Assembly (NCBI RefSeq): GCF_039555335.1
Contig: NC_092640.1
Coordinates: forward strand, 38,422,295-38,486,294
Length of the DNA: 64,000 nt
Reading direction: 5' to 3'
DNA from: Amphiura filiformis
Lineage: Eukaryota > Echinodermata > Ophiuroidea > Amphilepidida > Amphiuridae
In this document: positions 42,051 through 53,563 of the stretch, one piece after another
Layout of the letters: each line of letters begins with the position of its first letter
Position numbering within the stretch: the first letter of the stretch is position 1
The notes under the pieces: model-generated
What the model was told of the DNA's origin: nothing
Seen by the model: only the letters and a program-made list of their open reading frames with translations
Databases searched by the model: none
Made by a program: the position numbers and the translations under genes

Positions 42051-45000
42051 GTATGATTCACTATTATTATTAGATCTTTTTAATAAATTGAAAGAAATCT
42101 TTACATACGCGTATTATAACGAGATACAAAAGACTAAAATAATGATTGTTACATCTCCTGTGAAACGGGATTTATAAACGTAACTTTATATGGTCGCTAC
42201 GTACAAACTATATATGTGATTTGATTAGGTAAAATCAGTTGGAAGTCGGAAATATTGATTTTCAGATATAGCAAAACAAAGGAAATAATTTCTTTTGTTG
42301 CCTTTTGTTTTGGAAACTTTTCATATCTTTGGAACTAAATTATCAATTTCAATGGGGTTTTCTGCAAAATGTAGCTTTACAAATGATCGATGAAATCATA
42401 TAGAAAACTGACAATTTAGTATGCCCGCCTTCAGACTGATATTGCTTGATCACACCACATATTCTAACCATGTATTATATAACCATACTGAATAGTATTT
42501 AGTGTCAATTATTATCAATAAAGTGACACAAATGCTATAGTTAATCATTCTTTCTCAATAAAGAAACATTATTTTCTCGCAGTGGTGTAGCAAGGGTGGG
42601 TCAAGGGATGGCACGTGCCCTGGAGGCACTGGTGCCGAATCGACCAATTAATCGCTCCAGATCGATTCTTCGCCACCTCCAAGCGGTGCAGTCAACATTT
42701 TCACACATGTCGCGCGCATTTCAACATAAATAGTCATTTGAAAGACCGTTTCAAGACTGAAATTCAACTTGATTATAACTGAATAAGAAATATGTGTGCT
42801 TTTCAGAAAGCTTTTTATTGGTTCCGCTGCCACTGTCGGGTAGCACATTGATGCTCACATTTTATTTTCTCCAGCCATTGATGTCATTGATATACGTTTA
42901 AAATCAATCAACGCCAACTATAGCAACGAAGGAGTAGTTCAAATCAAATCTGGCACAGAATGGTATGTTGTATGTCGTGACGGAGATAAAACGTGGGGTC
43001 AACGGGAAGCCATGGTAGCATGTATACAGCTTGGGTATAAAGGTGGATGGACATTTAGTGTCGAGAAAAATGCTTCAACGTTTTTAAATCAATATTCCAG
43101 CGATTTTGATTGCAGTGGAAGTAAGGATGGTAAGTGTCTTTACGCTGTTAAATCTTAGTTAACAACAATATGAATTTAGCAACGGTTGCTTACAAAAGAT
43201 TTTAGGTAAAAAACATAAGGTAAAAATGTCAACATGTTTTTAAACCAACAGTTGCTGAGTTCCTGTAGTAAAAAGAAATTAGGCAGCAGAAACAAATCCG
43301 AGCTTTGGATCGACCACTGATGCTGCTTCGATGCATGTTATTAATGAACTAATAACTAATTAGTCATAATTAATGTTAAATTTATATTGATCATTGTTAA
43401 TTGTCATTTAATTGATTTCATAAATAATGAAAATCGACCAAGCATCGACGGTCGATAACAAGATCGAACTAATTTGCTCATATTGCCTTAATGTTCTAAA
43501 CGATGCATAAAACCTTTGGCGTATTGAATATTACGCGTATTATGAGTTAACATACATTATAAATAGTCATTATAACAAGCATCGGGATTCAACGGAAAGC
43601 GCCAATTTAAATGATATATAAACAAAAATCCTGCCTGGCTGTCTGAACAGCTCTTTTCAGAGCCACCAAAACTTCTTTGTTAACTTTTTAAACGGCTCAG
43701 CATCAAGCTTATCACTCTAATGATGTACAACACAACGAACTGCGAGAAAGTTTACTTTCATCCCTGATAAAAAATGTAATATGGTTTAAATGATTCTTAT
43801 TAAACTTAATTATATTTTCATTGTTCTCATGATAAAGCTGAAATGAGTCTTCACTACTGTATAGGTTCCAAATTTGTTAAGAAGTGCCCAGACTCATCAT
43901 ATCCAGCAGGTGTACATTGCTACAGTAAGTGCTTGAATGTTTATTTTATTTTATTTTTATTTTTATAACAATGCGTATCTGGCAACTAATATCAAGCATA
44001 CTTCAATTTTCCTAAGGAAGCAGGTATTTTAAATAATTGAAAAAAACCACATACAGCTTATTAATTGCCTTAACATATTAATATAACTACCTCTCCACCT
44101 CCAGCAAATATAGATTAACATGGAAGTAAAGGAACACTTTAAGGAATCGGACAGCAACGTTTACCCATTATTTTTGTGAGAACTGAGAGCACATCAGACA
44201 TATTGAATTACATTCTGAAGAAACGAGGGTTGTCATTGCCACAGGCAATTTCGGACCGGGAATTTTGAATGATATTAGAGACATTGCGATTTCCAAACGT
44301 AGACATCGGACGTACGTTGATCTATTCAAAACCACTCTCCTGTATCGAAGCGAGGTCACGTATTTAGCTATTTTTGAAGATATTCCACGTGCGAAATCGA
44401 CGTAGATACATCGTTGAAAATGCACAAAATTGGTCCATTTCACAATATATTAAAGACAGTCAAAGATAATGAACATATGAAGGAAAGTCTAATTATTATT
44501 ATGATCCTTTTTGTTTTTTATTAATCATTATAATAAAGGTACAGCGATGTGTTAAAATGGACTAAATTTAAACGCAATATGCACACGCAGAGATTGCCCA
44601 TTGAAATGTGTGTGATACTTTGCGTTAAGAAAATTACATTGCGATTTCCCATTTTGGATTCCAACGTAGAATAAAAACGCAGATGCTTACGTGAAATATG
44701 CTGATTTTACCTCATGTCTAAGTCCATGCAACGCGCCTAATTTTCAGGACGAAAAAGTCTCATTTTGAAACTTAAGTCATGATGTATGTATGTAGTGATC
44801 TTTAATCTACCAAAATATATGTTTTGGGGCAACTATAATATTTGGGGAGCACAAAAAACAATTAGGTTTAATGAGCATGTAGGTCAAAATTTTAATCAAA
44901 ATCAAAAGCGGTCTGTTTGAATTTAAGCAGAGACTCAGCTCACTGTTATTTTATCAATTACTATGCCCTCTATCGACCTAGGTTAGAAGCTGTTGAGATT

Positions 45001-48000
45001 TGATCAAATAGCATAGTCTTTATTTCAGCTCATTTGTTCTCCTTCGTGACGAATGAGCAAAATCCAGTTTGGAACTGAGACTAGCAATATTTAACACCGT
45101 ATTAACGTACGCGAAAACGTACGTGCTACGTGCTGCGTTTGGAAAATCGCAATGTCTCTATTATGTATTGAGAGCCGGCTTTTTTTTTTTTTTTTTTTTT
45201 TTTTCGTTTTTATTAATATGAGTTTTTTTTAAATTAGACCAATTATGGAAAATGTTATTGCATTTGTTATACAGATGCTTCATTTGCTTACTACAGAAAG
45301 CACAACAGGTCCCGGGGTTTAAATTAATAATCATAATTTACTAAATAAAACACTTTTTAAATTTATTAAGCACATTATGCCAAGCCTCAATACTGGAAAA
45401 TGCCTTGTGGGAAATGGTAAAAATGTACAACAGTAGATTTCTGAAAGACAACACAGGCACATTAATAACCGTGGATGAATGCGAACAAATATATTGTTTA
45501 TTTTCTAGTTTAGTTTTTGTTCTTCCCCTTATTACTTTATTTCCTTCTTTTTTACTTCTGCATCTTATATTCGCAAGGCAATTTTAGTGTTGACTTATTG
45601 GGAGGTGTTGCACCAAACATTGGAAGAGTCGAAGTCCAATACGACGATATGTGGGCTAGCGTTTGTTATCAATCGTTAAAGCAGGGTTCGAAATCATGGA
45701 CCTTTGAAAATGCGCAGGTGGTGTGTAGAGAGCTTGGGTTTCCAGGAACCATGTTTGCAAGACAAGGTGGACTAGGACAAGGAACTCATGAAGCTGCTAT
45801 GCATGATTACAGGTGTAAATATGGTAAGTTATTTCGGACTAGAATAGTTTCCCCCTTTTTTTCAATATAGTAGGATCTATCGGGAGTCAAAGATCTGATA
45901 TGAAGGGAAAAGACTTTTAATATTTAATACATAAGATAATAAAAGGCCTACTTATTGTCTTTTAAGATTTTTCCAGTTTACACGAATGCCTTCCAAGACC
46001 GCCAATCATTCTACCCTCTCAATACCAGGGACCATCATGCGGAGCTGGAATTGGCAAAGAAGCTGTGGCTATATGTTCAGGTATGTAGTGTTAGGCCTAT
46101 GCTGGTTTCATATTGTCATGTCGCTTGCCACACAATCGAGGCTTGTGATTGGATGATACATCATATCGATTGCCGCAGCGGTAAACATCATGGAAGTATG
46201 ACGGTGGTATTAAATTTACCTATGTATAAAAACAACATGATAATTTTTACCTCCTTACTTTAGTTTCCCTTTAGGGTTTCAATTCACATTAAATATATTC
46301 AGAGGACGTACATGATCCATGGTCATGGATCCGGGACCACATTCACAGGCAAATAATTGGAACCCAGCAAAATAAATCTATGAGAATGCATTTAAGATCC
46401 TTACACGGGTCATTATTTCCAAAGAGTAAGTGGAATAGTGTGGAATGGGACTGCTTCTGCTTCTCACACACTTTCTTCAAGAAACAGGTCTGGTTCCACC
46501 CTATTACATTTACTCACAGATTTCTTGTGTTGGGTGCCAATTATTGGGCTGTGAATGTGGTCCCGGAAGCTGTTCCATGTCAGTGCATTTTGCTGTTGTA
46601 TCAGTTGGACAACTGTTTAGTTACTGAACAATGTTTAGAGTAGAGTATTGAAGTAATCCTGTGTTCAATTTTTGTTCATTTTTATGGACAGGAATTTTTA
46701 AAAGATATGACCTTGTGAAACATTATAAGTTTCTTTTTGAGGCCAGTTTACAATAGCCTTGGGTTGTCATGTAATTCCTTGGAATAGGAACAGACTATCT
46801 TCTATAGCATTTGGTTATTACCTGATGAGAATCTTACTATATGGGGTATTGCACTGTATAACTTACTGAAAAGGCACTGAAAAAGCTTTTAAAATAATAC
46901 ATATTTTAAGGTACTCGAAACCCAATGTAAAATGTATTCACTTTCATGTATAGAAACTATATTGCCAACATTGTTACATTAAATAACAAATAGAAAGCCA
47001 AATAAAAAATTGAAAGGTAAACAGAAATTTCTCACATTATTAGTTTCCTTTCATTTTCATTGTTTTATAATGTACATTTCATTTTCATTGTTTTATACCG
47101 GTATGTACATACTAACCTTACAGAATCGCATAATGTAATCCAATAAACCATTTTATTTAACGTATAGTTCCTGGTTATGTGGGATGCTTCAAAGTTAACA
47201 ACAAGCAAACGCCACACGAACTGTATTTGGGAAGTCAGAATATGACGATTCGAAAGTGTCGCAATCACTGCAGAGAGCTTGGTGTACAATTGGCCTGTCT
47301 ATATAACGGTGACACGTGTTTATGTCGAGAGACAGTTACAGATTCTGAAAATAATGGAGATGAAAATTGTAACTCTGAATGTACTGGACAAGAACTCGAA
47401 ACTTGTGGAAGTTCTAATACAATGTCTGTATACAATGGTAAATAGGGCTATAAATTATAAGAACGGTTTTCGTGACTGAAAAGTATTTTATGACCAGTAA
47501 GACATATAACAGATAAAATTAGAATTCGGCCAAGCACTGAAAACGATATTGATCATGTTGATGAAAGTAATAACGTTGATGAAAGTAATAACGTTGATGA
47601 AAGTAATAACGTTGATGAAAGTAATAACGTTGATGTAAGTAATAGCGTTGATGAAAGTAATAACGTTGATGTAAGTAATAGCGTTGATGAAAGTAATATC
47701 GTTGATGTAAGTAATAGCGTTGGTGAAAGTAATAACGTTGATGAAAGTAATAACGTTGATGTAAGTAATAGCGTTGATGAAAGTAATAACGTTGATGTAA
47801 GTAATAGCGTTGATGTAAGTAATAACGTTGATGTAAGTAATAACGTTGATGTAAGCAATAGCGTTGATGTAAGTAATAACGTTGATGTAAGTAATAGCGT
47901 TGATGAAAGTAATAACGTTGATGAAAGTAATAACGTTGATGTAAGTATATTCTCAATCTCACAACAACATGGTTTACTTAAGTGAGCTTTCGGTTTGCGG

Positions 48001-51000
48001 TCGCTAATCCTTTTTCAAATTGCTTCAAACGAACTCGTCTGCAAAGACTACGATTTTAGAAGCCCCCATCGTTTACATTAATCTACATTTGTCTCTATAT
48101 TGCCTATAAATGATGCATGAAGATATAAACTATTAAAGATGAAATGAATACAAAACAAAACAATAAAATAAAAATTAAACCATACCCACCTGGATGTAAA
48201 AAATATATATAATAGAAAAAGTTTTCTTTAAATAATTAGAAGTTTTGAGATTTTAATATAATATATGCACACATTAAAAATTACCATTTGAGTTAATCAT
48301 CGAAGCTTACATTTTCTCAATTTTATTGATCTTCAGTAAGTGCTGGCATATGTGATGATCCATTGAATGGCAGTGATATCTACTACTATGGTGACATATT
48401 TGCCAACTGTCCGCTTGGTCTTGAACTGACTGGAGCTCAATCAATCCAATGTGTAATGGGAGAATCTGAACGAGATATGAAATGGAGTGACGACTTCCCA
48501 GAATGCAAAGGTTAGGAAAGAATAATTGAAATATCTAATGTAGGGTTTTATTGATCTTCAGTAAGTTCTGGCATATGTGATGATCCATTGAATGGCAGTG
48601 ATATCTACTACTACGGTGATATCTTTGCTAATTTTACCTGTCCTCCTGGTCATCAACTGACTGGAGCTCAATCAATCCAATGTGTAATGGGAGAATCTGA
48701 ACGGGATATGAAATGGAGTGACGACTTCCCAGAATGCAAAGGTTAGAAATGAAATTGATGAAATTGAAAAAAAGTAACGCAGCAAAATTTGAATGCAGTA
48801 AATTAGCAATATGAACCTTGTAGAACCTTATATATTTACTTTGAGAAGTGATATAGATGAATAATATTGATATAAAACAATGTTTATGACGGTGTACGCG
48901 GGGTAAATGGAACGTATTCATCAACTTTGCTGATTATTTCTTACAACAGAAGTTGAAACTTAAAAACAACAGTTATTAAAGCCATGGTACAGTTTCAATA
49001 TTTTGTTGTTGCATTTAGAGAAAATATTGTCAATTCTTAGTCAGTGGGAGTGGTCTATTAGTAGACACATAATCTGATTGGACAATCGCATGGTTTTGGG
49101 TGTCGTCTATCAGGCTGTAGACGACCCCACGTCATCATGAGTGTTGATAACGCGTAACACGCTCATAGAGGTGCGCGTATGTATCGCGTTGTATGCGTAG
49201 ACGCAGTGCATAATACTCACACGCGCTAGCAGTACGCGCAACAAAAGATGTGAAGTTGTAAACAAGTTTCGTTCATTTTAGAAAAAGGGGAGTTTTTATG
49301 ACGGTAACTTAATTTTTGCTTTAAAAAATAGTTTACAGTTATTAAAATAATATTTAACTGACTAAGAATGAGAATAAACGATAGGAATTTTTATTTTTCC
49401 TATCCTCTACCTATGATAGACGACAGGCAGGTCCAATATTTTTATCGTAGCGCCGGCATCCACTACTCAAAATATTGGACCTGCCTGTCGTCTATCACAC
49501 GGTAGAGGATAGGCAAAATACAAATTCCTATCGTTTATTCTCTAATAAGTAAAACGTTATACTATATCACGAGTATAAGTCAGCAAGTTATATTTTCCTT
49601 CATATACCCGAAGGTACTTTTAAAATAATATGCATGTAAATTAAAACTGTACTCGAGCCTCACGTGCACATGGGAAATGTTATAAAACCTAAAGAGGCAC
49701 TTCTAATCTAATGAGGCAATAACAAGCATCACCAACATGATCCATTAATTATATAATCATGCTAATCTTAAAACACTTGTATCTGACAACGTTTTGTTTC
49801 TTAACGAGGACAATGTTTTTACTTCATTCGCAGATCAAGGCGATGGTAAAGTTATGGACAATTACAAATTAGGTATGGGCTGATCCACTGCGATAGTATA
49901 TTATCGAAAACACACAATATAGGTAGCAGTCAAACATTACAAAGATATAACAAAATACGACATTATTACTTTAAAATAAGGATTTTGTGTTTCTTTGCGA
50001 AAGTCTTAAAGGAGGATTTCGTGATCCTAGCATCCTCTTTTTATGACATTTTTCAGTAGATATCCACGAAAAAAGCTTATTCCCAAAATGTCAGTTGATT
50101 CTGATTTTGCGTTTGCGAGTTATGCATGAATCATGATTTAGTGTATTACACTGCTCCATATACCACTGTTGTAATTTCGTTCAGGGATACCAGAACGAAA
50201 TTTAAATTTGGCGATATTTTTGCTAAACGAATTAATCTGCAAGAAATTTTTGGTACATAAACATTATGTAGCCAGAGGTATCCAGTGGTATAAAAATCTC
50301 GATTTTTTTGTTGGAAAAAGTGGGGGATGAGGCTGTGGATCACGAAATGCCCTTTGAATTGGCAACAAAAGTATCAATACTTTGAAATCATATAATCCAC
50401 TTGCAATCATTTCATTGGTTATATTTCAGTTATTGCGCTATGTACGTCAGTAGCACTCCTAATTATTCTCATTACTGTGACAGTATTGATACTCTATAAG
50501 AGGTTCGTATAGTATTCATTATAATGAAAAAAGTTAAGAAACCTTATCAGAAAGACAGTAAAGACATTGTTGTTTTCTCACTTTAATTTCGTTTAGATTA
50601 TACCATATTGAGTACATAATACTTTACAGGGGCCTTTACAATAAAATCCAAAAAGGACACTTTGAAGATTTGTTTTTGTATTTCCATGAGTGGACCTATA
50701 CCACTAAAATTACCCCTTTAGGTTTTTAGCCATATTAACAAAAAGTAGAAATTTCATTTTGTCAACTGTTTTCCCACTTATGGAGCTATTTATTGGAGAA
50801 ACCGCAATTTTTGGACCTTTGTGGATATGGTTGAATAGGAGTGCTACTACGGCACCAACCCCCGCGTATGGGCCTGATTAAAGTCCCACGTCTAAGCCCC
50901 CCCCGACCCTAAGATGTTGGTCAAATATGAATTTTCAAGCAGTCTGCAGTTGGTTTTTCTTTTTTCTTCAATTTGATAATTTCAGGAAACAACAACATGA

Positions 51001-51307
51001 ACATGAAGAAATAAACGTGGACGATTCTATATATGACGTGATTCAAGACACGATCTGTAGTCTAAGACCTGCCGAGGTTGAACGGAGAGGCAGCGAGAGA
51101 GTAACTACTAGAGAAAAGCTGGCGGCATGTGAAACCCACCAAACCTGCACAGAGATATGCCAAGTCTGTCGCTATTCATACACCGATTTTGCAAGTTCAG
51201 ATAACTCTGTATGTTCATCGACTAGCAACTATGATCAGAAAGAAGAAGGATGGATAAAGAATTGCGTGTATGATACCATTAATACGGAGACAGAGCTAAA
51301 TGATTAA
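41993..51307 (+). CDS. receptor C: signal peptide-SRCR-SRCR-WSC-CCP-CCP-linker-TM with YDxI tail, complete
   Basis: Eleven exons: 41993-42050, 42875-43129, 43865-43924, 45578-45823, 45967-46080, 47168-47437, 48337-48510, 48562-48741, 49834-49872, 50430-50502, 50986-51307. Total 1791 nt, exactly 597 codons with the stop. The ectodomain has the same order as receptor B, and the paired CCP exons with their 51-bp intron are almost identical to those of B. The 107-residue tail is unrelated to B and A: SIYDVI fits the ITIM pattern, VYDTI is a second YxxI near the C-terminus, and between them is a Cys-containing stretch (ETHQTCTEICQVCRY). Probable surface receptor with phosphotyrosine-dependent, possibly inhibitory, signalling; this is inferred from motifs only. 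Confidence 0.87.
42212..42467. mobile_element. MITE family with ATGTGAT...ATCAAG ends, copy 2
   Basis: TGTGATTTGATTAGGTAAAA and CAGTTGGAAGTCGGAAATAT on the left; CAGACTGATATTGCTTGATC and ACACCACATAT on the right. Diverged copy of 39850-40262, within intron 1 of receptor C. Confidence 0.65.
42875..43129 (+). CDS. receptor C exon 2: first SRCR, main part, with two possible donors
   Basis: 85 codons to the donor GATG|GTAAGT. An earlier donor GGAA|GTAAGG ends the exon at 43120. Both keep phase 1 and differ by three codons. The position of the donor in receptors B and D corresponds to the earlier one. Hallmarks: VVCRDG, WGQREAMVACIQLGYKGG, FDC. Confidence 0.85.
43303..43469. mobile_element. MITE with GATCGACC ends, copy 2
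   Basis: CTTTGGATCGACCACTGATG on the left and ACGGTCGATAACAAGATCGA on the right. Reverse-orientation relative of 18340-18544, in intron 2 of receptor C. Confidence 0.6.
43865..43924 (+). CDS. receptor C exon 3: first SRCR, C-terminal end
   Basis: 20 codons, phase 1-1, ending PAGVHCY before A|GTAAGT, collinear with receptor B exon 3. Confidence 0.87.
43925..45577. other. intron 3 of receptor C
   Basis: 1.65 kb. Poly-T run at about 45180-45205. Inverted phrases around ACATTGCGATTTCC and CGCAATGTCTCTA (44279, 45149) suggest an old foldback spanning about 44210-45180. No gene seen. Confidence 0.45.
45578..45823 (+). CDS. receptor C exon 4: second SRCR, N-terminal half
   Basis: 82 codons, phase 1-1, acceptor GCAAG, donor TATG|GTAAGT. 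GNFSVDLLGG, SVCYQ, VVCRELGFPGT. Its splice acceptor has a weak pyrimidine tract near the exon but a long T-rich stretch further upstream. Confidence 0.9.
45967..46080 (+). CDS. receptor C exon 5: second SRCR, C-terminal half
   Basis: 38 codons, phase 1-1, DFSSLHECLPRPP to EAVAICSG. Three codons shorter than the B exon in the loop before the last cysteine. Confidence 0.9.
46081..47167. other. intron 5 of receptor C
   Basis: 1.1 kb, no recognisable repeat or gene; open frames here lack any family motif. Confidence 0.45.
47168..47437 (+). CDS. receptor C exon 6: WSC domain
   Basis: 90 codons, acceptor CGTATAG, donor AATG|GTAAAT, phase 1-1. Eight cysteines as in receptor B; shared phrases CRNHCR and LACLYNG. 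Confidence 0.92.
47554..47946. repeat. 18-bp minisatellite, about 22 units
   Basis: The unit AACGTTGATGAAAGTAAT alternates with variants having AGC at the start and GTAAGT in place of GAAAGT. The unit length is a multiple of three and lacks stops, so several frames are open on both strands. Begins 117 bp after the WSC exon of receptor C. Confidence 0.92.
48337..48510 (+). CDS. receptor C exon 7: first CCP domain
   Basis: 58 codons, phase 1-1, acceptor ATCTTCAG|TAAG as in receptor B. Four cysteines and W present. Confidence 0.92.
48562..48741 (+). CDS. receptor C exon 8: second CCP domain
   Basis: 60 codons, phase 1-1, after a 51-bp intron. FTCPPG keeps the cysteine that receptor B has lost. 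Confidence 0.92.
49040..49545. mobile_element. large palindrome element, family 3
   Basis: 49370-49542 is a palindrome: GAGAATAAACGATAGGAATT left, CCTATCGTTTATTCTC right, with inner GACGACAGGCAGGTCCAATA and its complement. The left flank carries CTGATTGGACAATC and CGCGTA-rich stems. In intron 8 of receptor C. Confidence 0.7.
49834..49872 (+). CDS. receptor C exon 9: linker
   Basis: 13 codons, phase 1-1, DQGDGKVMDNYKLG. Same length as both linker exons of receptor A and ends YKLG like YKFG there. Confidence 0.72.
   Translation: MKAMVKLWTITN
49873..50429. other. intron 9 of receptor C
   Basis: 557 bp with no recognisable feature. Confidence 0.45.
50430..50502 (+). CDS. receptor C exon 10: transmembrane segment
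   Basis: Phase 1 in and 2 out. About 21 hydrophobic residues (LCTSVALLIILITVTVLIL) followed by YKR. Confidence 0.88.
50986..51307 (+). CDS. receptor C last exon: cytoplasmic tail
   Basis: 107 codons plus the shared arginine, ending TAA. SIYDVI (about tail residue 15) and VYDTI (near the end) are YxxI motifs about 80 residues apart. The spacing is too wide for a classical ITAM, while the first fits the ITIM consensus. Confidence 0.88.
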
Positions 51308-51770
51308 TTATTATTAATGAAGGACACAGTCAAAAGATTCACATTCGTTGCTCATTTACGAGGGCCAATTTTGACAAAATTTGGTGATTTATGTGAAACA
51401 TTTTGAACACGTACATAATTTGTAACATTTACTGTAAAATTTACATCAAGTATAAAGATTCATATTCAAGAATTCACGTGACACCGGGGACTGAATAGTG
51501 TTACAAAACATGAAAGAAGGGTCGTATTTTAAAAAGATAGCATCGATCGAATGTTTCGGATTCCATTTTTTGCTGTATCATGTAATCGATACTAAGGGTC
51601 TCTTTTTTGAACCTCTCAAATCGCCATTTTATGTGTCTTTAATTGTACTGGTTCCTTCTTCCTGTGTTACCTTTACATTAAATTTGCTCTGGCACTCACA
51701 GGATGTGATCGATTTTGTCTTATCTTGGTCACAACCATTATCATCCATGATCATACAGGTCACATAAAAC
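51308..51770. other. 3' flank of receptor C
   Basis: No gene. The open frame at 51498-51767 has no family motif and uses repeat-like sequence (TGTGTTACCTTTACATTAAA recurs in similar form near 52345 and 52950). Confidence 0.45.
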
Positions 51771-52930
51771 TCATGGGGCCAAAGGTCACACAAGGGTCAT
51801 AAGGGATAAAACGTTATTTCAGCTCAAAATGCTACTGCTCCCACAAATTATTGACGCTACCTGCACACGTGTTTTGGTATTACTAAGTGTCTATAAATCA
51901 TACACAAATTTGGGGTCAAAGGTCGTTAAGGGGTCATTACCAAACCAAATACCTTCAAAATGCTACTTCCCTACGCAGGACAGTGCCCTCACTTGCACAC
52001 ATGCATTGCTGTTACCCAGAGTCTATAAATCGTGCACAGGTTTCGGTTCAAAGGTCATTTAAGGGTTCACTTCCGGTATAAAACCAAATACCTTCAAAAA
52101 TTCCAGTCAAGAAAACATAGCAAGACGGTTTGTTCACACATGAATTGTTGTTACTCAATGTAATTGTTACTCATTGTGGTGAATAACATAGCAGAGTGAT
52201 GCCACATACACACATGTATTGACATTGGCTATGAGTTGTTAAAAGATTTTGGGGTCAATGGTCATTTGATGGGTCACACCACGGCTGTGTTCGTGGTCTT
52301 AGACGACAGCCATCTATAGTTCTTTCTCTGTCGACCTTTTACATTTTGCCCTAGCAGTCACATGCTGACATTCTGACCTAACTTGGTCACAACCATAACC
52401 GACCAAGCCATTGTGTCACATGAATTCGTGGGGTCAAAGAGTCATAGGGATAAAAACGCGTTATGTTAACTCAAAATGCTACTTCTCCAACAAATTACGT
52501 AAGACAATGACTCAACTTGCACATATGCATTGTTGTTACCCAGTGACTATAAATCATACACATATTTGGGGTCAAAGGTCATTAAGTGGTCACTTCGCGA
52601 GTAAAACCAAATACGGTAAGTTGTATTAGCTAAAAAACATTCCACAGTGACATTGTGCTTATATGAATTGTTGCTACCCAGTGTGGTATTTTTTAATTTG
52701 GGGTCAAAGGTCATTATGGGATCACTTCCGGTCTGGAAGGAAATTACTTCAAAATGCTTCTTTTGGCACAAGTAGCATAGCAGAGTATTGTCACGTGCAC
52801 ATATGCATTGACATTAACCAATGCAATGTCTACGGGGTGTTTGGGGGGTCAAAGGGTCAAGGGTCAAAAAGGTGTCAACCTACGGCTGTGTTCGTTGTCT
52901 TAGACCACAGCCATGTTTAGTTCTTTCTTC
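51771..52930. repeat. tandem repeat array carrying DR1-like GGGTCAAAGGTCA motifs
   Basis: Units of roughly 150-190 bp contain a GGGTCAAAGGTCA-type sequence, AAACCAAATAC, TTCAAAATGCTACTTC and CACATGCATTG. The AGGTCA direct repeats with one-base spacing are seen near 51776, 51912, 52047, 52568, 52700 and 52850. Lies between receptor C and receptor D. Confidence 0.7.
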
Positions 52931-53508
52931 TTTCTTCTTTCTTCTGTCGACCTTTACATTTGCTCTAGCACTCACATGCTTTCATAAATTTTGACACAAT
53001 TTTGTCACAAGTATCATTGGTCATGATCATACATGTCACCGTGAATAAATGGTTCAAAAACGCCACTTCAACTCAAATGCATCTTCTCCCATGAATAGTT
53101 GTTACTTAATGTTTGTGTTTTGGGGTTTGTTTTTGTACAGCTATTTTGATATTAAAATTTTGACCAAATCAATGCATTTCAACCCAAATTATTTCGGCTC
53201 ATGTAACTTTCAGAGATAACAGCCGGGTAAAATAAAAAGATCATAGTGAATAGATACATTAATGTTAAAATCATTTTAACATGGCAGTCACCTGTGTTTT
53301 AAAATGTTACACAAACATCTAAATTCTCTACTATAACGCCATCACCGTAACTAGAGGAAAACCAGATAAGTCATCAGGAATAATATTTTAATAGCTCACC
53401 AAGTAATCATGAACTTTGGATATTGGCACACATATTATTATGTTAAACGATATTTCCCGCCATTCATGAGATTAGTGTAAATAATACTGGAATAAATCAT
53501 AATACAAA

Positions 53509-53563
53509 ATGACCATGGCTGCTGTGTTACTTTTACTGATGATATCTGTTGGACTTACCGTGG
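53509..53563 (+). CDS. receptor D exon 1: signal peptide
   Basis: MTMAAVLLLLMISVGLTVG, a strong hydrophobic core, ending phase 1 at a consensus GTAAGT donor. No sequence similarity to the B and C first exons, but same phase and length class. Confidence 0.85.

Noticed and set aside
41947-42177. 76-codon frame overlapping the first exon of receptor C
   Set aside because: Different frame from the signal peptide; the exon at 41993-42050 has the correct phase, homology to receptor B and a donor.
47554-47946. CRISPR-like array
   Set aside because: Units are contiguous without spacers and the genome is eukaryotic; it is a minisatellite.
47519-47962. 147-codon minus-strand frame of HQRYY repeats
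   Set aside because: Produced by the 18-bp minisatellite, which is open in several frames on both strands.
51498-51767. 89-codon frame after receptor C
   Set aside because: No motif, repeat-like sequence recurs downstream.
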